Positions 34,237 to 43,583 of a DNA stretch of 64,000 bases are shown here, one piece after another (the first letter of the stretch is position 1; the number at the start of each line of letters is the position of its first letter). Source of the stretch: Burkholderia sp. S171 (lineage in GTDB: Bacteria > Pseudomonadota > Gammaproteobacteria > Burkholderiales > Burkholderiaceae); the NCBI RefSeq assembly GCF_009766085.1, contig NZ_LMUF01000001.1:1-64000 (forward strand), read 5' to 3'. The translations under genes were made by a program, and so were the position numbers. A model generated the notes under the pieces. It did no database searches, was not told where the DNA came from, and saw nothing but the letters and a program-made list of their open reading frames with translations.

Positions 34237-35178
34237 TCACTGACCCGGCGCTTCGCCTGTCACAGCGGTCCCGGGCAGCATCCTCGCAAACGACACAGCC
34301 ATGGATGCCAGCTCCTGCGCGACTAGCGTCAACGGTACACCTGCGCGGCGCAGCAAACATACGCGCGTACTCAACGCCCGCTCTTTGATCGGAACAATCC
34401 CCACGTGGTCCCTGAAGAACGGGTGGACCGCGAGACGCACGGGTTCGAGCGACAAATAATCGCTGTTCGCCACGCAATGCAGCGTATCGAACACGGCTTC
34501 GGTCGTGGCCGCGATACGCGGTGGTTCAAGCCCCGCGTCTTCGAACAATGTAGACAAACGGTTCGCGACATCGCCCGCATGGCGCGGCCGGGTGCTGACC
34601 CACTCGCAGTCCCGCAGCGCCCACAGCGATTCCGCGCGGGCTAGCGGATGACCCCGCCGGGCGATGATGGTGACAGGCGATTCAAACAGCGTGGTCACCT
34701 CGAGATCATGGATATCCGCTTCATTCGATACCAGCGCCAAAGCGAAGTCCAGGCTGCCGTCGCGCACCCAGGCCGTCAGGACCCGCGACGTGGCGCTGGT
34801 CAGGTGAACGTCGATACGCGGGCAGCGCTCGCGAAAACTCGCCAGCAGCGCGGGGAATAATCGCATCATGGCCTCAGCCGCGACGCCGAGCGAAACCTGG
34901 CCGGTCAACTCGCCACGCAACTGGCGCATTTCGTTTTCCGTTCGTACGCATTCACCCAGAATCACATCAGCGCGAATCCGCAAGCGCTCCCCAACGGAAG
35001 TCAGGCGCGCGCCGCGATGCCCGCGCTCGAACAATGGTCCGCCCGCGCTGGTCTCAAGCTTCCTCAACTGCTGCGTCACGCCGCTTTGCGCAATGCCGAG
35101 CCTGCGCGCCGCCGCGCGGAGACTACCTGCTTCAGCCACGGCGACGAATACGCGAAGTTGCGTCAAGGTCAGGTCCAA
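34237..35178 (-). CDS. LysR-family transcriptional regulator
   Basis: A 313-residue LysR regulator with an N-terminal helix-turn-helix (LTQLRVFVAVAEAGSLRAAARRLGIAQSGVTQQLRKLE) and an effector-binding domain (about 90-295). The start is TTG at 35178; no in-frame ATG exists before the nearest upstream stop. It is divergent from an amino-acid-binding protein gene (35318) and a desuccinylase/aspartoacylase-type gene (36118), with a 139-bp shared control region that contains ATCATGAT (35208-35215). By the common LysR rule it probably controls that pair. Confidence 0.87.
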   Translation of the reverse strand: MDLTLTQLRVFVAVAEAGSLRAAARRLGIAQSGVTQQLRKLETSAGGPLFERGHRGARLTSVGERLRIRADVILGECVRTENEMRQLRGELTGQVSLGVAAEAMMRLFPALLASFRERCPRIDVHLTSATSRVLTAWVRDGSLDFALALVSNEADIHDLEVTTLFESPVTIIARRGHPLARAESLWALRDCEWVSTRPRHAGDVANRLSTLFEDAGLEPPRIAATTEAVFDTLHCVANSDYLSLEPVRLAVHPFFRDHVGIVPIKERALSTRVCLLRRAGVPLTLVAQELASMAVSFARMLPGTAVTGEAPGQ

Positions 35179-35317
35179 AATGTCCGCCCGGGTGATAGGT
35201 AAAAGTGATCATGATAAGTAAATCGGCCCTGTTTGGTGGCATTTTGCACTCGTACCATGCAGGCGTGTTATCCGCCTCGTTATCCCCATCAACGTCTTGA
35301 CCACTGAGTAAGCGCCG

Positions 35318-36097
35318 ATGAAACCCCTCTCTTCGTTGTTGGCCGCCGCCGTGATGGCGGCCGTGACCCTCTCCACGCCGGCCTTCGCAAAAGACGCGAA
35401 CGTATTGCGCCTAGGCATTGATCCGACGTATCCGCCCATGGACGTAAAAATGCCGGACGGCACCGTGACCGGTTTCGACGTCGATCTCGCCAACGAGATT
35501 TGCCGCCGCATCGCGATGCATTGCCAATGGGTCGAGATGGAGTTTTCCGGCATGATCCCGGCGCTGCAGGCACGCAAGATCGACGCAATCATTTCGTCGA
35601 TGGCCATCACGGAAAAGCGCATGCAGCAGATCGCGTTTTCGACCAAGCTGTTCCAGTTCAAGTCGCGTTTGATCGCGAAGGCCGGCGCGCCGCTGACGGT
35701 CAGCGCGGAGGGTCTGCGGGGCAAGCGCATTGGCGTACAAAGCGGCACGCAGTTCGAGACGTACGCACAGAAGAACTGGCAGTCGGGTGGCGTGGAAGTA
35801 GTGGCGTATCAAAGCCAGGAGGGCGTATTTGAGGACCTGACGGCCGGCCGGCTGGACGGGGCGCTGCTGGGTTCGGTGGAAGCGGACAACGGCTTCCTGA
35901 AGACACCGAGAGGCAAGGGGTTCGCTTTTGTCGGCGGCCCGCTTGAGATGGGTGACCATGGCACCGGCATCGGTCTGCGCAAGGACGACGCTGCGCTTAA
36001 GGCGAGCATCGACAGCGCGATAGCCGGCATGCGTGCAGACGGCACCTACCAAAAGATCGCCCACAAGTACTTCGACTTCGACGTCTACGGCAACTAA
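35318..36097 (+). CDS. Amino-acid ABC transporter substrate-binding protein
   Basis: A 259-residue periplasmic binding protein of family 3 (lysine/arginine/ornithine/histidine type). The signal peptide is about 1-23 (STPAFAK). Characteristic strings are LRLGIDPTYPPMD, GTVTGFDVDLANEICRRI, FSGMIPALQARKIDAIISSMAITEKR and the hinge GLRGKRIGVQSGTQFE. It delivers cationic or related amino acids, possibly modified ones, to an inner-membrane permease. No permease or ATPase gene lies beside it, so it must use a transporter encoded elsewhere. It is followed after 20 bp by an aspartoacylase-family hydrolase, suggesting uptake and hydrolysis of an acylated amino acid, under the divergent LysR regulator. 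Confidence 0.88.
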   Translation: MKPLSSLLAAAVMAAVTLSTPAFAKDANVLRLGIDPTYPPMDVKMPDGTVTGFDVDLANEICRRIAMHCQWVEMEFSGMIPALQARKIDAIISSMAITEKRMQQIAFSTKLFQFKSRLIAKAGAPLTVSAEGLRGKRIGVQSGTQFETYAQKNWQSGGVEVVAYQSQEGVFEDLTAGRLDGALLGSVEADNGFLKTPRGKGFAFVGGPLEMGDHGTGIGLRKDDAALKASIDSAIAGMRADGTYQKIAHKYFDFDVYGN

Positions 36098-36117
36098 TCG
36101 GTTTTCAGGAGCATTCG

Positions 36118-37239
36118 ATGCACATCCAAAGCACGCCGCTGGTTTCCACGTCCATTGGCACGCGCCGCGAGTTAGTCAGCTTTCACTTCGGCACCCCGGG
36201 TGCGGGCGAGAAGATCTACGTGCAGGCGTCGCTGCACGCGGACGAAATCCCCGCCATGCTGACCGCGTGGCGCCTGAAGCACCGGCTGATCGAACTGGAG
36301 AAGGCGGGGCGCATTCGCGGCGAGGTGATCCTGGTGCCGGTCGCCAATCCGATCGGACTCTCGCAGCATGTGCTCGGACAGTTCCTTGGGCGCTTCGAGT
36401 TGAATAGCGGCCACAACTTCAATCGCAGCTTTCCGCTGCCTGCTGCCGCTGCTTTGGTCGAGCGCATTGGCAGTCAGTGGACGCAGGACGCCAATAACAA
36501 CACGCGCTTGTTGCGGCGTGCCGTCTGCGACATGCTCGCTGACGTCAAGCCGAAGAATGAGTTCGAGTCCTTGCGGCGCGAGATGCTGATCATGGCAGCC
36601 GATGCCGACGTGATCCTAGACCTGCATTGTTCGCTTGAAGCCACCATGCACTTGTACACGAGCCCTGCGAGCTGGCCGTCGGTTGAACCGCTCGCGCGCT
36701 ATCTGGGCGCAAGCGGTGTATTGCTCTGCGCGGACTCGGGCGGTCAGTCGTTCGACGAGATTTACGCGCCGTTGTGGAACGACGTTCGTGCGCTTGTGGG
36801 CGAGGGCATACCGATCGCCGCGCCTAACGTTGCGCTGACGGTCGAACATCGCGGCCAGCGTGACGTGTCCTATGAGTTCGCCGAGCAGGACGCAGAAGCT
36901 ATTGTCGATTACCTGACGTACCGGGGTGTGATCGAAGGTAAGGCGCGTGATTTACCGCCGCTCAATCATCCCGCAACGCCTCTTGCCGGCAGCGAGCAGT
37001 TCATTGCGCCCGCAAGCGGCGTGGTGGTGTATCGCGCGCAGGTTGGGGCACATCTGAAAGCGGGTGACCCGGTCTTCGATATCGTCGATCCGATCACGGA
37101 TGAAGTGACCACGCTCACGACGAAAAACGACGGTGTTTTTTATATGCGCCGGGCGATCCGCTTTGTGATCGCGGGCGCACCCATGGGCCGCGTAACCGGC
37201 GCGGTCCCGTTCAGGACCGGGGTGTTGATCGGCGCTTGA
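36118..37239 (+). CDS. Succinylglutamate desuccinylase/aspartoacylase-family hydrolase
   Basis: A 373-residue zinc carboxypeptidase-fold protein (M14-related AstE/ASPA family). The zinc ligands are readable: His and Glu in QASLHADEIPAM and the second His in ILDLHCSLE. NPIGLSQHVLG and GHNFNRSFP resemble the substrate-carboxylate binding part. The C-terminal domain (about 285-373; ASGVVVYRAQVGAHLKAGDPVFDIVDP) is the beta-barrel lid of this family. Members hydrolyse N-acyl amino acids such as N-succinylglutamate or N-acetylaspartate. The gene follows an amino-acid-binding protein by 20 bp, and is convergent with an MFS exporter. The actual acyl group and amino acid cannot be told. Confidence 0.87.
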   Translation: MHIQSTPLVSTSIGTRRELVSFHFGTPGAGEKIYVQASLHADEIPAMLTAWRLKHRLIELEKAGRIRGEVILVPVANPIGLSQHVLGQFLGRFELNSGHNFNRSFPLPAAAALVERIGSQWTQDANNNTRLLRRAVCDMLADVKPKNEFESLRREMLIMAADADVILDLHCSLEATMHLYTSPASWPSVEPLARYLGASGVLLCADSGGQSFDEIYAPLWNDVRALVGEGIPIAAPNVALTVEHRGQRDVSYEFAEQDAEAIVDYLTYRGVIEGKARDLPPLNHPATPLAGSEQFIAPASGVVVYRAQVGAHLKAGDPVFDIVDPITDEVTTLTTKNDGVFYMRRAIRFVIAGAPMGRVTGAVPFRTGVLIGA

Positions 37240-37269
37240 TGGCGTCGCCTTTTAGATTACTTTATAGCG

Positions 37270-38691
37270 TCACTTGACTTCGCCCGCGCGACCGCGTGCG
37301 GACGCTCGCGAAGCAGAAATCCCGGCTCCTGCTTCAGCGGGCATCCGCATGAACATCGGGTAAGAAGTCATCACAACAAGCGCGGTGACAATAAAAGCCG
37401 AGGCCAATTGCCACCGTTCGGCATGCGCGCCAGGGGCCACGATCATGGTGACTTGAATGGTCCCTGCCGCGACCGTCACACCCACTGCCTTCATCAATTG
37501 TTGAGCGGTGCCCTGGAATGAGGTGGCGGCGGCAAGCTTGGTCTTGGGTACATCGGCAAAAGCGAGCGCCCCCATGGTGGCGAAGCTAAGCGAGCGCGAC
37601 AGTCCGCCCACCAGCAGTAACAAGAAGATGCCGCCAGCAGGCCAGTTCTGCGACATGAACGAGCACACCACAAGCACGGCGGCAAACGACGCACTGCCTG
37701 CGCACAAAACGGTTCGCACGGAGAAGCGCCTTAGTGCAAGCGATGTCATGGGCCGCATGCAAAACGATCCTAACGCGCTAGCGAACGTGACAAGGCCGCT
37801 AGCGGAAGCGCTATAGCCGAAGCCGGTTTGCAACGTCAGCGGCACGAGAAACGGCAATGCGCCGGCACCGGCACGGAACAAACTCCCCGCAATAGTCGCC
37901 GCATGAAAAGTTGGAATAGCGAGCAGCGAGAAATCGACAGCCGGATCATCCACGCGGCGGCAGTGCCTTACCGCCATCCAGAACATCAGCACGCCCGCAG
38001 CAACACATGCCGGCGACGCAAACGGTGGCAAGACCCCACGTCCGGCGCATTCAATGCCGATCATGAACAGGGTCAATGACCCGCCTATCAGCATCATTCC
38101 GCGCACGTCGGGCGGCGCATGATGTTCGGGCGGCGCGGCTGGCAGCAAGCGCCACGTCAGCAGCAAACCCACGATGCCGACAGGCACGTTGACCCAGAAG
38201 ATGCTGCGCCACGAGAGGGTATCGGTGAGAAAACCACCTAATGGCGGACCCATCAACGGGCCGATCAGTGCCGGCATGGTGAGCCAGGTGGTGGCCTGCA
38301 ACAGCTCTTCGCGTTTGACGCCACGGAAAAGGATTAAACGTCCGACCGGCACCATCATGGCCCCGCCAATTCCCTGCACGATGCGCGCAGCAATCAACTG
38401 CGGAAGGTTCGCGGCCGCCGCGCACGCGAGCGAAGCCAACGTGAAGGTTGCGATCGCCCACATGAAGACGCGCTTCGCACCGAAGCGGTCAGCCACCCAT
38501 CCGCTAGCCGGAATGAACACCGTCAGCGCCACCAGATAAGCGGTAATGGCGCTACTCAAATGCACCGGGTCGACGCCGAGATCGCGCGCCATGGCGGGAA
38601 GGGCCGTGGCGACGATCGTGCCGTCCATGTTTTGCATAAAAAGCGCGCTGGCTACAACGGCGGCGGTGATGCGGAAGTTGGCAGGTTTCAC
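37270..38691 (-). CDS. MFS multidrug transporter, DHA2 (EmrB/QacA) family
   Basis: A 473-residue membrane protein with about 13-14 hydrophobic segments, of the 14-helix drug:H+ antiporter-2 group. The first helix carries the family signature MDGTIVATALPAMARDL, and motif A-like GWVADRFGAKRVFM follows. Motif C region reads IVQGIGGAMMVPVGRLILF. The start is GTG at 38691; no ATG lies before it. No membrane-fusion (EmrA) or outer-membrane partner is adjacent, so it probably works alone. It is convergent with the aspartoacylase-type gene and the 30-bp gap shows no clear terminator. Confidence 0.87.
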   Translation of the reverse strand: MKPANFRITAAVVASALFMQNMDGTIVATALPAMARDLGVDPVHLSSAITAYLVALTVFIPASGWVADRFGAKRVFMWAIATFTLASLACAAAANLPQLIAARIVQGIGGAMMVPVGRLILFRGVKREELLQATTWLTMPALIGPLMGPPLGGFLTDTLSWRSIFWVNVPVGIVGLLLTWRLLPAAPPEHHAPPDVRGMMLIGGSLTLFMIGIECAGRGVLPPFASPACVAAGVLMFWMAVRHCRRVDDPAVDFSLLAIPTFHAATIAGSLFRAGAGALPFLVPLTLQTGFGYSASASGLVTFASALGSFCMRPMTSLALRRFSVRTVLCAGSASFAAVLVVCSFMSQNWPAGGIFLLLLVGGLSRSLSFATMGALAFADVPKTKLAAATSFQGTAQQLMKAVGVTVAAGTIQVTMIVAPGAHAERWQLASAFIVTALVVMTSYPMFMRMPAEAGAGISASRASARGRAGEVK

Positions 38692-39040
38692 AAGGCGGCG
38701 AGCGTATTTCTGGTAGAGCCGACGACGCGCGTAAAGAGAAGGCGCCGAGGGTTCAATCGATTGCGTGGCACCAGAGTCTACTTGAACCGGAGCACACGAA
38801 GCGAGAGCATCGCCGCGCCAAGTTCATTACAAAAGCCGTACAAGCAGGGGGTGGGCGCAGGGCTTAAGTGCTTGCCAGCGCTGCATTGGCAGCAGACAAG
38901 AACGTTCGCCGCTAGCGGTAGTTGCTCCCTGATTGTTTTGGTGCAGGAATGTTAAGGCTGGCGCAAGAGAGCGTTAAGTCAGGGTAATTACTATGAACAA
39001 CACCGTCGCGCGCGTCACACTAATAGGACTAGGATGGCGT
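38692..39040. other. Non-coding gap
   Basis: A 349-bp gap between the DHA2 transporter and the DUF1488 gene, which are divergent. I see no gene and no convincing regulatory motif; both promoters should lie here. Confidence 0.4.
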
Positions 39041-39292
39041 ATGAAACTCAATTTCCCGAACCCAAGCCGTTCCTATGACGACTCGAGGCACTGCGTGTGC
39101 TTCTGGGGGTATGACGGTTCGCGCGAGATTTCATTCCAGATAGACGATGCGGCTCTCTCGAGTTTCAATCCGCAAATGGGCTCGGGCGAATCCGCCGTGC
39201 TCGCCGCCTTCGATCTGTACCGCGAACGCATTCTCCTGAAAGCCGAAGGCCTGTACGTACGCGGCTCGCAAAACATCTTCAAGATATCCTGA
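39041..39292 (+). CDS. DUF1488 family protein
   Basis: An 83-residue cytoplasmic protein beginning MKLNFPNPSRSYDDSRHCVCFWGYDG, the hallmark of DUF1488, followed by EISFQIDDAAL and a C-terminal DLYRERILLKAEGLYVRG. It is a small, widely conserved proteobacterial protein of unknown function. The ATG at 39041 matches the family N-terminus; the frame opening at 38993 adds 16 residues not seen in the family. It is followed by a membrane protein gene after 88 bp. Confidence 0.85.
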   Translation: MKLNFPNPSRSYDDSRHCVCFWGYDGSREISFQIDDAALSSFNPQMGSGESAVLAAFDLYRERILLKAEGLYVRGSQNIFKIS

Positions 39293-39380
39293 GCGTAATT
39301 GCAGGCGCTTGCATCGGCGGGTCGCCGCGCTGGGCAACTTGCGATCTGCATCCCCGTCTTGCCGCGTATAAAATCGCTGC

Positions 39381-40109
39381 ATGTCAAAGCCGATTTCCTC
39401 TCAGTCTGAAATCCAGACCCGCCGCCAGACGGATAACCCATCACAGGCGCGGGCAGAGCACGCGTTGCCTTCGCATACGCCCGGCACGGCGTCGTTATTG
39501 CTGGCCGCGTGCATCGCGACAATAGCGTGGCTAGCGCTTGCTGCGCAAACCGATATCACGGTCCACCGAATGCTAGCCAGAGGCTTAAGCGTATTCGATG
39601 GGTTTGAGCGCCTAAGCAGCTATCTGACGAACTTGACCATATTTGCGGTTGCTCTTTGTTTTTCGTTTGTCGCCGCGCTTGGCCGCTCGCCGCTCGGGCG
39701 ATTTTTTCGTAAGCCGCCGGTGGTGACAGCGGTCGTCGTTTACATCGCGTTTGTCGGCTTGGCGTATAACCTGTTGTTGCGTCACCTGTGGACGCCTTCG
39801 GGGTATCGGGCAGTGCTCAACGAGTGCCTGCACACCGTTATTCCCGTGTTGTCGGTCATTTACTGGGTGCTGTTCGTGCCGCGATTTCACCTGACCTTGC
39901 GGCAATGCTTGCTGTGGCTGATCTATCCGTTAGGTTATCTTTGCATCACGCTATGGCGCGGCAGCACGTCGGACTTTTATCCCTATCCGTTCATTGATGT
40001 CGGCGAACTCGGCTATACGCATGTGCTGCTCAACGCGACCCTGCTCGTGCTGGCATTTGTCACGCTGATGGGCGTCTTCATCGCTTTGAATCACAGGCGT
40101 CCGCATTAG
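39381..40109 (+). CDS. Pr6Pr family integral membrane protein
   Basis: A 242-residue membrane protein with about six hydrophobic helices after a charged N-tail of 30 residues. The pattern FERLSSYLTNLTIFAVALCFSFV, then LLRHLWTPSGYRAVLNECLHTVIPVLSVIYWVLF and RGSTSDFYPYPFIDVGELGY, matches the Pr6Pr (FAR-17a/AIG1-like) group of six-helix proteins with conserved Asn, His and Tyr. No biochemical role is established for bacterial members. It stands alone between DUF1488 and the tautomerase gene. Confidence 0.82.
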   Translation: MSKPISSQSEIQTRRQTDNPSQARAEHALPSHTPGTASLLLAACIATIAWLALAAQTDITVHRMLARGLSVFDGFERLSSYLTNLTIFAVALCFSFVAALGRSPLGRFFRKPPVVTAVVVYIAFVGLAYNLLLRHLWTPSGYRAVLNECLHTVIPVLSVIYWVLFVPRFHLTLRQCLLWLIYPLGYLCITLWRGSTSDFYPYPFIDVGELGYTHVLLNATLLVLAFVTLMGVFIALNHRRPH

Positions 40110-40185
40110 CGCATGATCGGAACGGCCGCCGCGCGCTGGTCACGTAGGTGCGCAACCGGCGGTGTTCACTACGCGTGCACGGAGA

Positions 40186-40575
40186 CTACTTCGGCGCGTA
40201 GTGCATGTCGCCATTGCCGAACGACCAGTCCTCGCGATTCACCTCGACCAGGTTGATCCAGACATCTTCCTTTCGTATGCCCGTCTTTGCGTGTATGCCG
40301 TCCGCCACCGCGCGGTAAAACGCTTTCTTCATCTCAATCGTGCGGCCAGTGTTCCATGTCACCTGGATAAAGACGATCCCCGCCGTATAGGTCACGCCCA
40401 GATAACCCTCCGTTGGGTAGATCAATTCGTCAGGTGCATGACGCGTGATGATCTGAAATTTGTCATGCTCGGGCACTTTGACTACATCGATCATGACGTC
40501 GTACACGACGTCGCTGATTGCTTGAACGGCTTCCGGCGACGCAGTCTGCGCAAGATTGATTCGGACGAGTGGCAT
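40186..40575 (-). CDS. Tautomerase-superfamily protein
   Basis: A 129-residue protein of the tautomerase superfamily. After removal of Met1 the N-terminal Pro (MPLVRINL) would be the catalytic base, and Arg residues in the core (ITRH, TGRTIEMKKAF) could bind a carboxylate. The length equals a fused pair of 4-oxalocrotonate tautomerase units, as in malonate semialdehyde decarboxylase-like proteins, with the second unit around IVFIQVTWNTGRTIEMKKAFYRAVADGI. It is divergent from a LysR regulator at 40762 (186-bp gap), which probably controls it. The substrate is unknown. Confidence 0.85.
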   Translation of the reverse strand: MPLVRINLAQTASPEAVQAISDVVYDVMIDVVKVPEHDKFQIITRHAPDELIYPTEGYLGVTYTAGIVFIQVTWNTGRTIEMKKAFYRAVADGIHAKTGIRKEDVWINLVEVNREDWSFGNGDMHYAPK

Positions 40576-40761
40576 GGTTTGACCTCGGGCTTAAGGTGAG
40601 AAAGGGAGACGCTGGCCACGACATAAGCAGAGTGTCGTCGTGGACTGAATTCGCGCACCGCATTAAAAGACGTCGCGGTCGCATGTTTCGCCATTGAAGA
40701 TTAGACTAAGCTGAAACTTGCATCAAGCGCATAGTTTTCATCTAAATCATGAGAGCCAGGC

Positions 40762-41676
40762 ATGTTATTCGAAGACCTTAAAACCCTGGTGGCGGTGCTC
40801 GACCACAATTCGTTGACGCGGGCGGCGGATGCGTTGTCCCTGACGCAATCGGCTATATCGCGGCGAATTCAGCATCTTGAGGCTGTCCTTGGCGCGGAAC
40901 TCCTGGACCGCAACAGCAAGCCTCCTCAAGCAACCGCGCTTGCGCGCCGGATCTACGAACACGCGGTCCCGCTCATGCGCAGCATGAATCAACTTCTTGA
41001 GATTCCCCGGGAAGACGCAGTGCCGAGCGGGACGTTTCGCCTGGGCCTTTCGCAAGTGGTAGCGGAGGTGGTCTTGTTCGACGCGGTGATGCGTCTGAAA
41101 GCGGCGTTTCCGGCACTGGAAGTTCAATCGCATACCGAATGGAGCACGGGGCTGTTGCAGCAAGTCAGTCTTGGGAAGCTGGACGCCGCCACGTTGCTGC
41201 TGCCATCGCCCAGCACACTGACGGACAACGTAGCAGGCCGGTTTATCACGACGCTAGAGGTGCTGGTGGTCCAGAGCAAACGGCGGCCGGTAGTTGAGCG
41301 GCGCTCGACCATCAAGGTGCTGGCGGAGCAGGAATGGATACTTAACCCGCTGGGTTGCGGCTACCGTGCCGCGCTGGAACGGGCGATGCAAGGCGTGGGG
41401 CGCGAACTCAGGTTAAGCGTGGATACGCACGGTACCGAGATGCAACTGAAGTTGATTGCTGCGGGGCTCGGTTTGGGGCTGGTGCCGCGGACTGTGCTTC
41501 GCCGAAGTGATTCGTATGCCGAACTATCTGTTGTCGACGTGAAAGACTTTTCGCTAAGCCTTGATATCTGGCTGATCCACCCCGTTCAGTTGGGCAATTT
41601 AAAGGCCGCGGCCAGTGCGTTTGGTGATGCTGTAGCGGAGGGGTTTGCGAATGCCGCTTCGGGGCGCGGCCGTTAG
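40762..41676 (+). CDS. LysR-family transcriptional regulator
   Basis: A 304-residue LysR regulator. The N-terminal helix-turn-helix (LKTLVAVLDHNSLTRAADALSLTQSAISRRIQHLE) and an effector domain (about 90-295) are clear. The ATG at 40762 follows GAGAGCC. It is divergent from the tautomerase gene. Its 3' neighbour on the other strand is a glutathione transferase, convergent with it. Confidence 0.87.
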   Translation: MLFEDLKTLVAVLDHNSLTRAADALSLTQSAISRRIQHLEAVLGAELLDRNSKPPQATALARRIYEHAVPLMRSMNQLLEIPREDAVPSGTFRLGLSQVVAEVVLFDAVMRLKAAFPALEVQSHTEWSTGLLQQVSLGKLDAATLLLPSPSTLTDNVAGRFITTLEVLVVQSKRRPVVERRSTIKVLAEQEWILNPLGCGYRAALERAMQGVGRELRLSVDTHGTEMQLKLIAAGLGLGLVPRTVLRRSDSYAELSVVDVKDFSLSLDIWLIHPVQLGNLKAAASAFGDAVAEGFANAASGRGR

Positions 41677-41768
41677 GACACTGCTTTCAATGGTCGGGTT
41701 TGATCAACGTGAGCGTCGTTGACTATGCAAGAGCGTTCCTTGCCCCATCCAACGACGCACGAAGCCTT

Positions 41769-42380
41769 TCACTCACCCGACTTCTCGATCGCCCGCCGAT
41801 ACGCGTCACGCGCTTCAATACGCCGGACGAACGCGGTGAGGTTGGGATACTCTTCTTCGCCGCAAAACTTCACGGCCATCTGGACCGCGAACGACAGTTG
41901 AACGTCGGCCCCGGTCAGGTCATTGCCAATGAAATAGTCCCGTCCGCTCAGCTCGCTGTTCAGAAAGCCGAGGTGCCTTTGCATTTCACTTTCAATACGA
42001 GGCTGCAGCGGCGCCGCGCCATCGCCAAGCCGGCTCGTATAGAGCTTGAGCATGAGCGGCAACATGGCGGAGCCTTCTGCGTAGTGGAGAAACTGCAAAT
42101 AACGATTATGGTCACGCGAGTCCGCCGCAGGCGCAAGCCGGCCGTTGCCATACTTGCGCACCAGATATTCGATGATCGCTCCGGACTCGAAGATCACTTC
42201 ATCGCCGTCGCGAATCACGGGCGCCTTGCCCAGTGGATGAATCTTCTCAAGTTCGGGTGGAGCAAGCCGCGTCTTTGGATTGCGCTGGTAAGCATGGACG
42301 GTGTAGTCGAGTCCGAGTTCTTCAAGCAGCCAGGTAATGCGGCGCGACCGGGATTCGTTTAGATGATGGACTTCGATCAT
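41769..42380 (-). CDS. Glutathione S-transferase family protein
   Basis: A 203-residue GST. The N-terminal thioredoxin-like domain (1-80) has MIEVHHLNESRSRRITWLLEELGLDY, with Ser/Arg near residues 9-14 as candidate glutathione-contacting residues. The motifs LGKAPVI and ESGAIIEYLVRKYG bind the gamma-glutamyl part. The C-terminal helical domain (about 90-203) includes SGRDYFIGNDLTGADVQL. It conjugates or reduces electrophiles in the cytoplasm. It is a single gene, convergent with LysR at 40762. Confidence 0.9.
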   Translation of the reverse strand: MIEVHHLNESRSRRITWLLEELGLDYTVHAYQRNPKTRLAPPELEKIHPLGKAPVIRDGDEVIFESGAIIEYLVRKYGNGRLAPAADSRDHNRYLQFLHYAEGSAMLPLMLKLYTSRLGDGAAPLQPRIESEMQRHLGFLNSELSGRDYFIGNDLTGADVQLSFAVQMAVKFCGEEEYPNLTAFVRRIEARDAYRRAIEKSGE

Positions 42381-42610
42381 GGATAACCTTGTGGTTCAAA
42401 CGTTGAAAGGGGTGATCCGCGGGAAGCACGCAAACGACGGTCCACGTCAGTAGGGCGACCGCGCGGTTAGCGTTTATTTATGCAACACCCGGGCGCTCGA
42501 CTGGAAACCGCTAGCCGTTTGCGGGCGGTGTCGGCAGCCCTTTCGCAAAGCGTTGCCATCGGCAAGTCATTGTGTTGATAAGTCTTGACCTCGCAATCGG
42601 GCCTGCTTAC

Positions 42611-43447
42611 CTACGGCTTGACGAAACGCAGCGTCATCCGGTCCGATTCACCGATGGCGGCGAAGCGCGCGCGGTCAGTATCGCCGCCTCGGTACGTCGG
42701 CGGCAAGGACCACACGCCGTGCGCATAGTCCTTGGTATCGCGGGGATTGCTGTTGATTTCACTGCGCGCGGCAAGCCTGAAGCCCGCTGCCTGTGCATGC
42801 TCGATCACGTAGGCTTCGGTCAGGTAGCCGGTATCGATCATTTGCTGAACCGATGTACCCGGTATTGCGCGATGTTCTTCCACACCGAGCACGCCGCCCG
42901 GTTTCAGCACCGAATAGAACGCACGCAGGTTGGCATCGACCTGCCCGTCTTCTATCCAGTTATGAATATTACGGAACGTCAGCACGCGATCAACTTGCAG
43001 ACCCGCAGGCAAGCCGCTGAACTGCCCCGATTGCAACGTGCCGACCACAACCGTTCCGAAGACGTCGGGCGAGGCAGCGAGCTTGCGCTCGAACACGGCA
43101 TTACTCTTTGCTTCCCCGGCAGGAAGCGCTCCTTGGGGCGGCAGATATTGCGCTTCGTAAAGCGTGCCGCGCGACCGCAAATAAGGCCCGAGAATGTCTG
43201 TGTACCAGCCGCCGCCCGGCGCGATTTCCAGCACGCTCTGATCCGGTGCGACGCCGAAGAATTCCAATGTCTCTTTCGGGTGCCGGTAGACGTCGCGCGC
43301 TTGCGCCTTGTCTCCCCGATACGGCGCGGCAATGGCGGCATCGAGTGATATCGGCGCGGTGGGCGTTGCGCACGACGCTAGCAGCAGGGCTGCGGGCAAC
43401 GCCAGAAACGCACGCCGCATGAGACGGGGGGTAGGGAGCATTTTCAT
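42611..43447 (-). CDS. Lipoprotein with class I SAM-dependent methyltransferase fold
   Basis: A 278-residue protein with a lipoprotein signal (RRAFLALPAALLLASC, acylated Cys near residue 26). A Rossmann-type methyltransferase domain follows: SVLEIAPGGGWYTDILGPYLR is motif I, RVLTFRNIHNWIEDG the motif IV region, and LKPGGVLGVEEH motif V/VI. Envelope-anchored proteins of this type occur in many proteobacteria as predicted methyltransferases, but a periplasmic enzyme would have no S-adenosylmethionine, so the function is puzzling. Translation may start at either of the first two Met codons (43447 or 43441). It follows kynA on the same strand after 136 bp. Confidence 0.82.
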   Translation of the reverse strand: MKMLPTPRLMRRAFLALPAALLLASCATPTAPISLDAAIAAPYRGDKAQARDVYRHPKETLEFFGVAPDQSVLEIAPGGGWYTDILGPYLRSRGTLYEAQYLPPQGALPAGEAKSNAVFERKLAASPDVFGTVVVGTLQSGQFSGLPAGLQVDRVLTFRNIHNWIEDGQVDANLRAFYSVLKPGGVLGVEEHRAIPGTSVQQMIDTGYLTEAYVIEHAQAAGFRLAARSEINSNPRDTKDYAHGVWSLPPTYRGGDTDRARFAAIGESDRMTLRFVKP

Positions 43448-43583
43448 GCGGGCTATTATCGGGCAAAGCGCGCCGCTTGTCAGAGCGTGCTCCGTTTTAC
43501 GCCGCGCGACCCTTCAGGCTTCTAAAGGGCCGGCGCGCATGACTGGCTCAATAAGGAACCATGAGAACCATGCCATCAACGAC

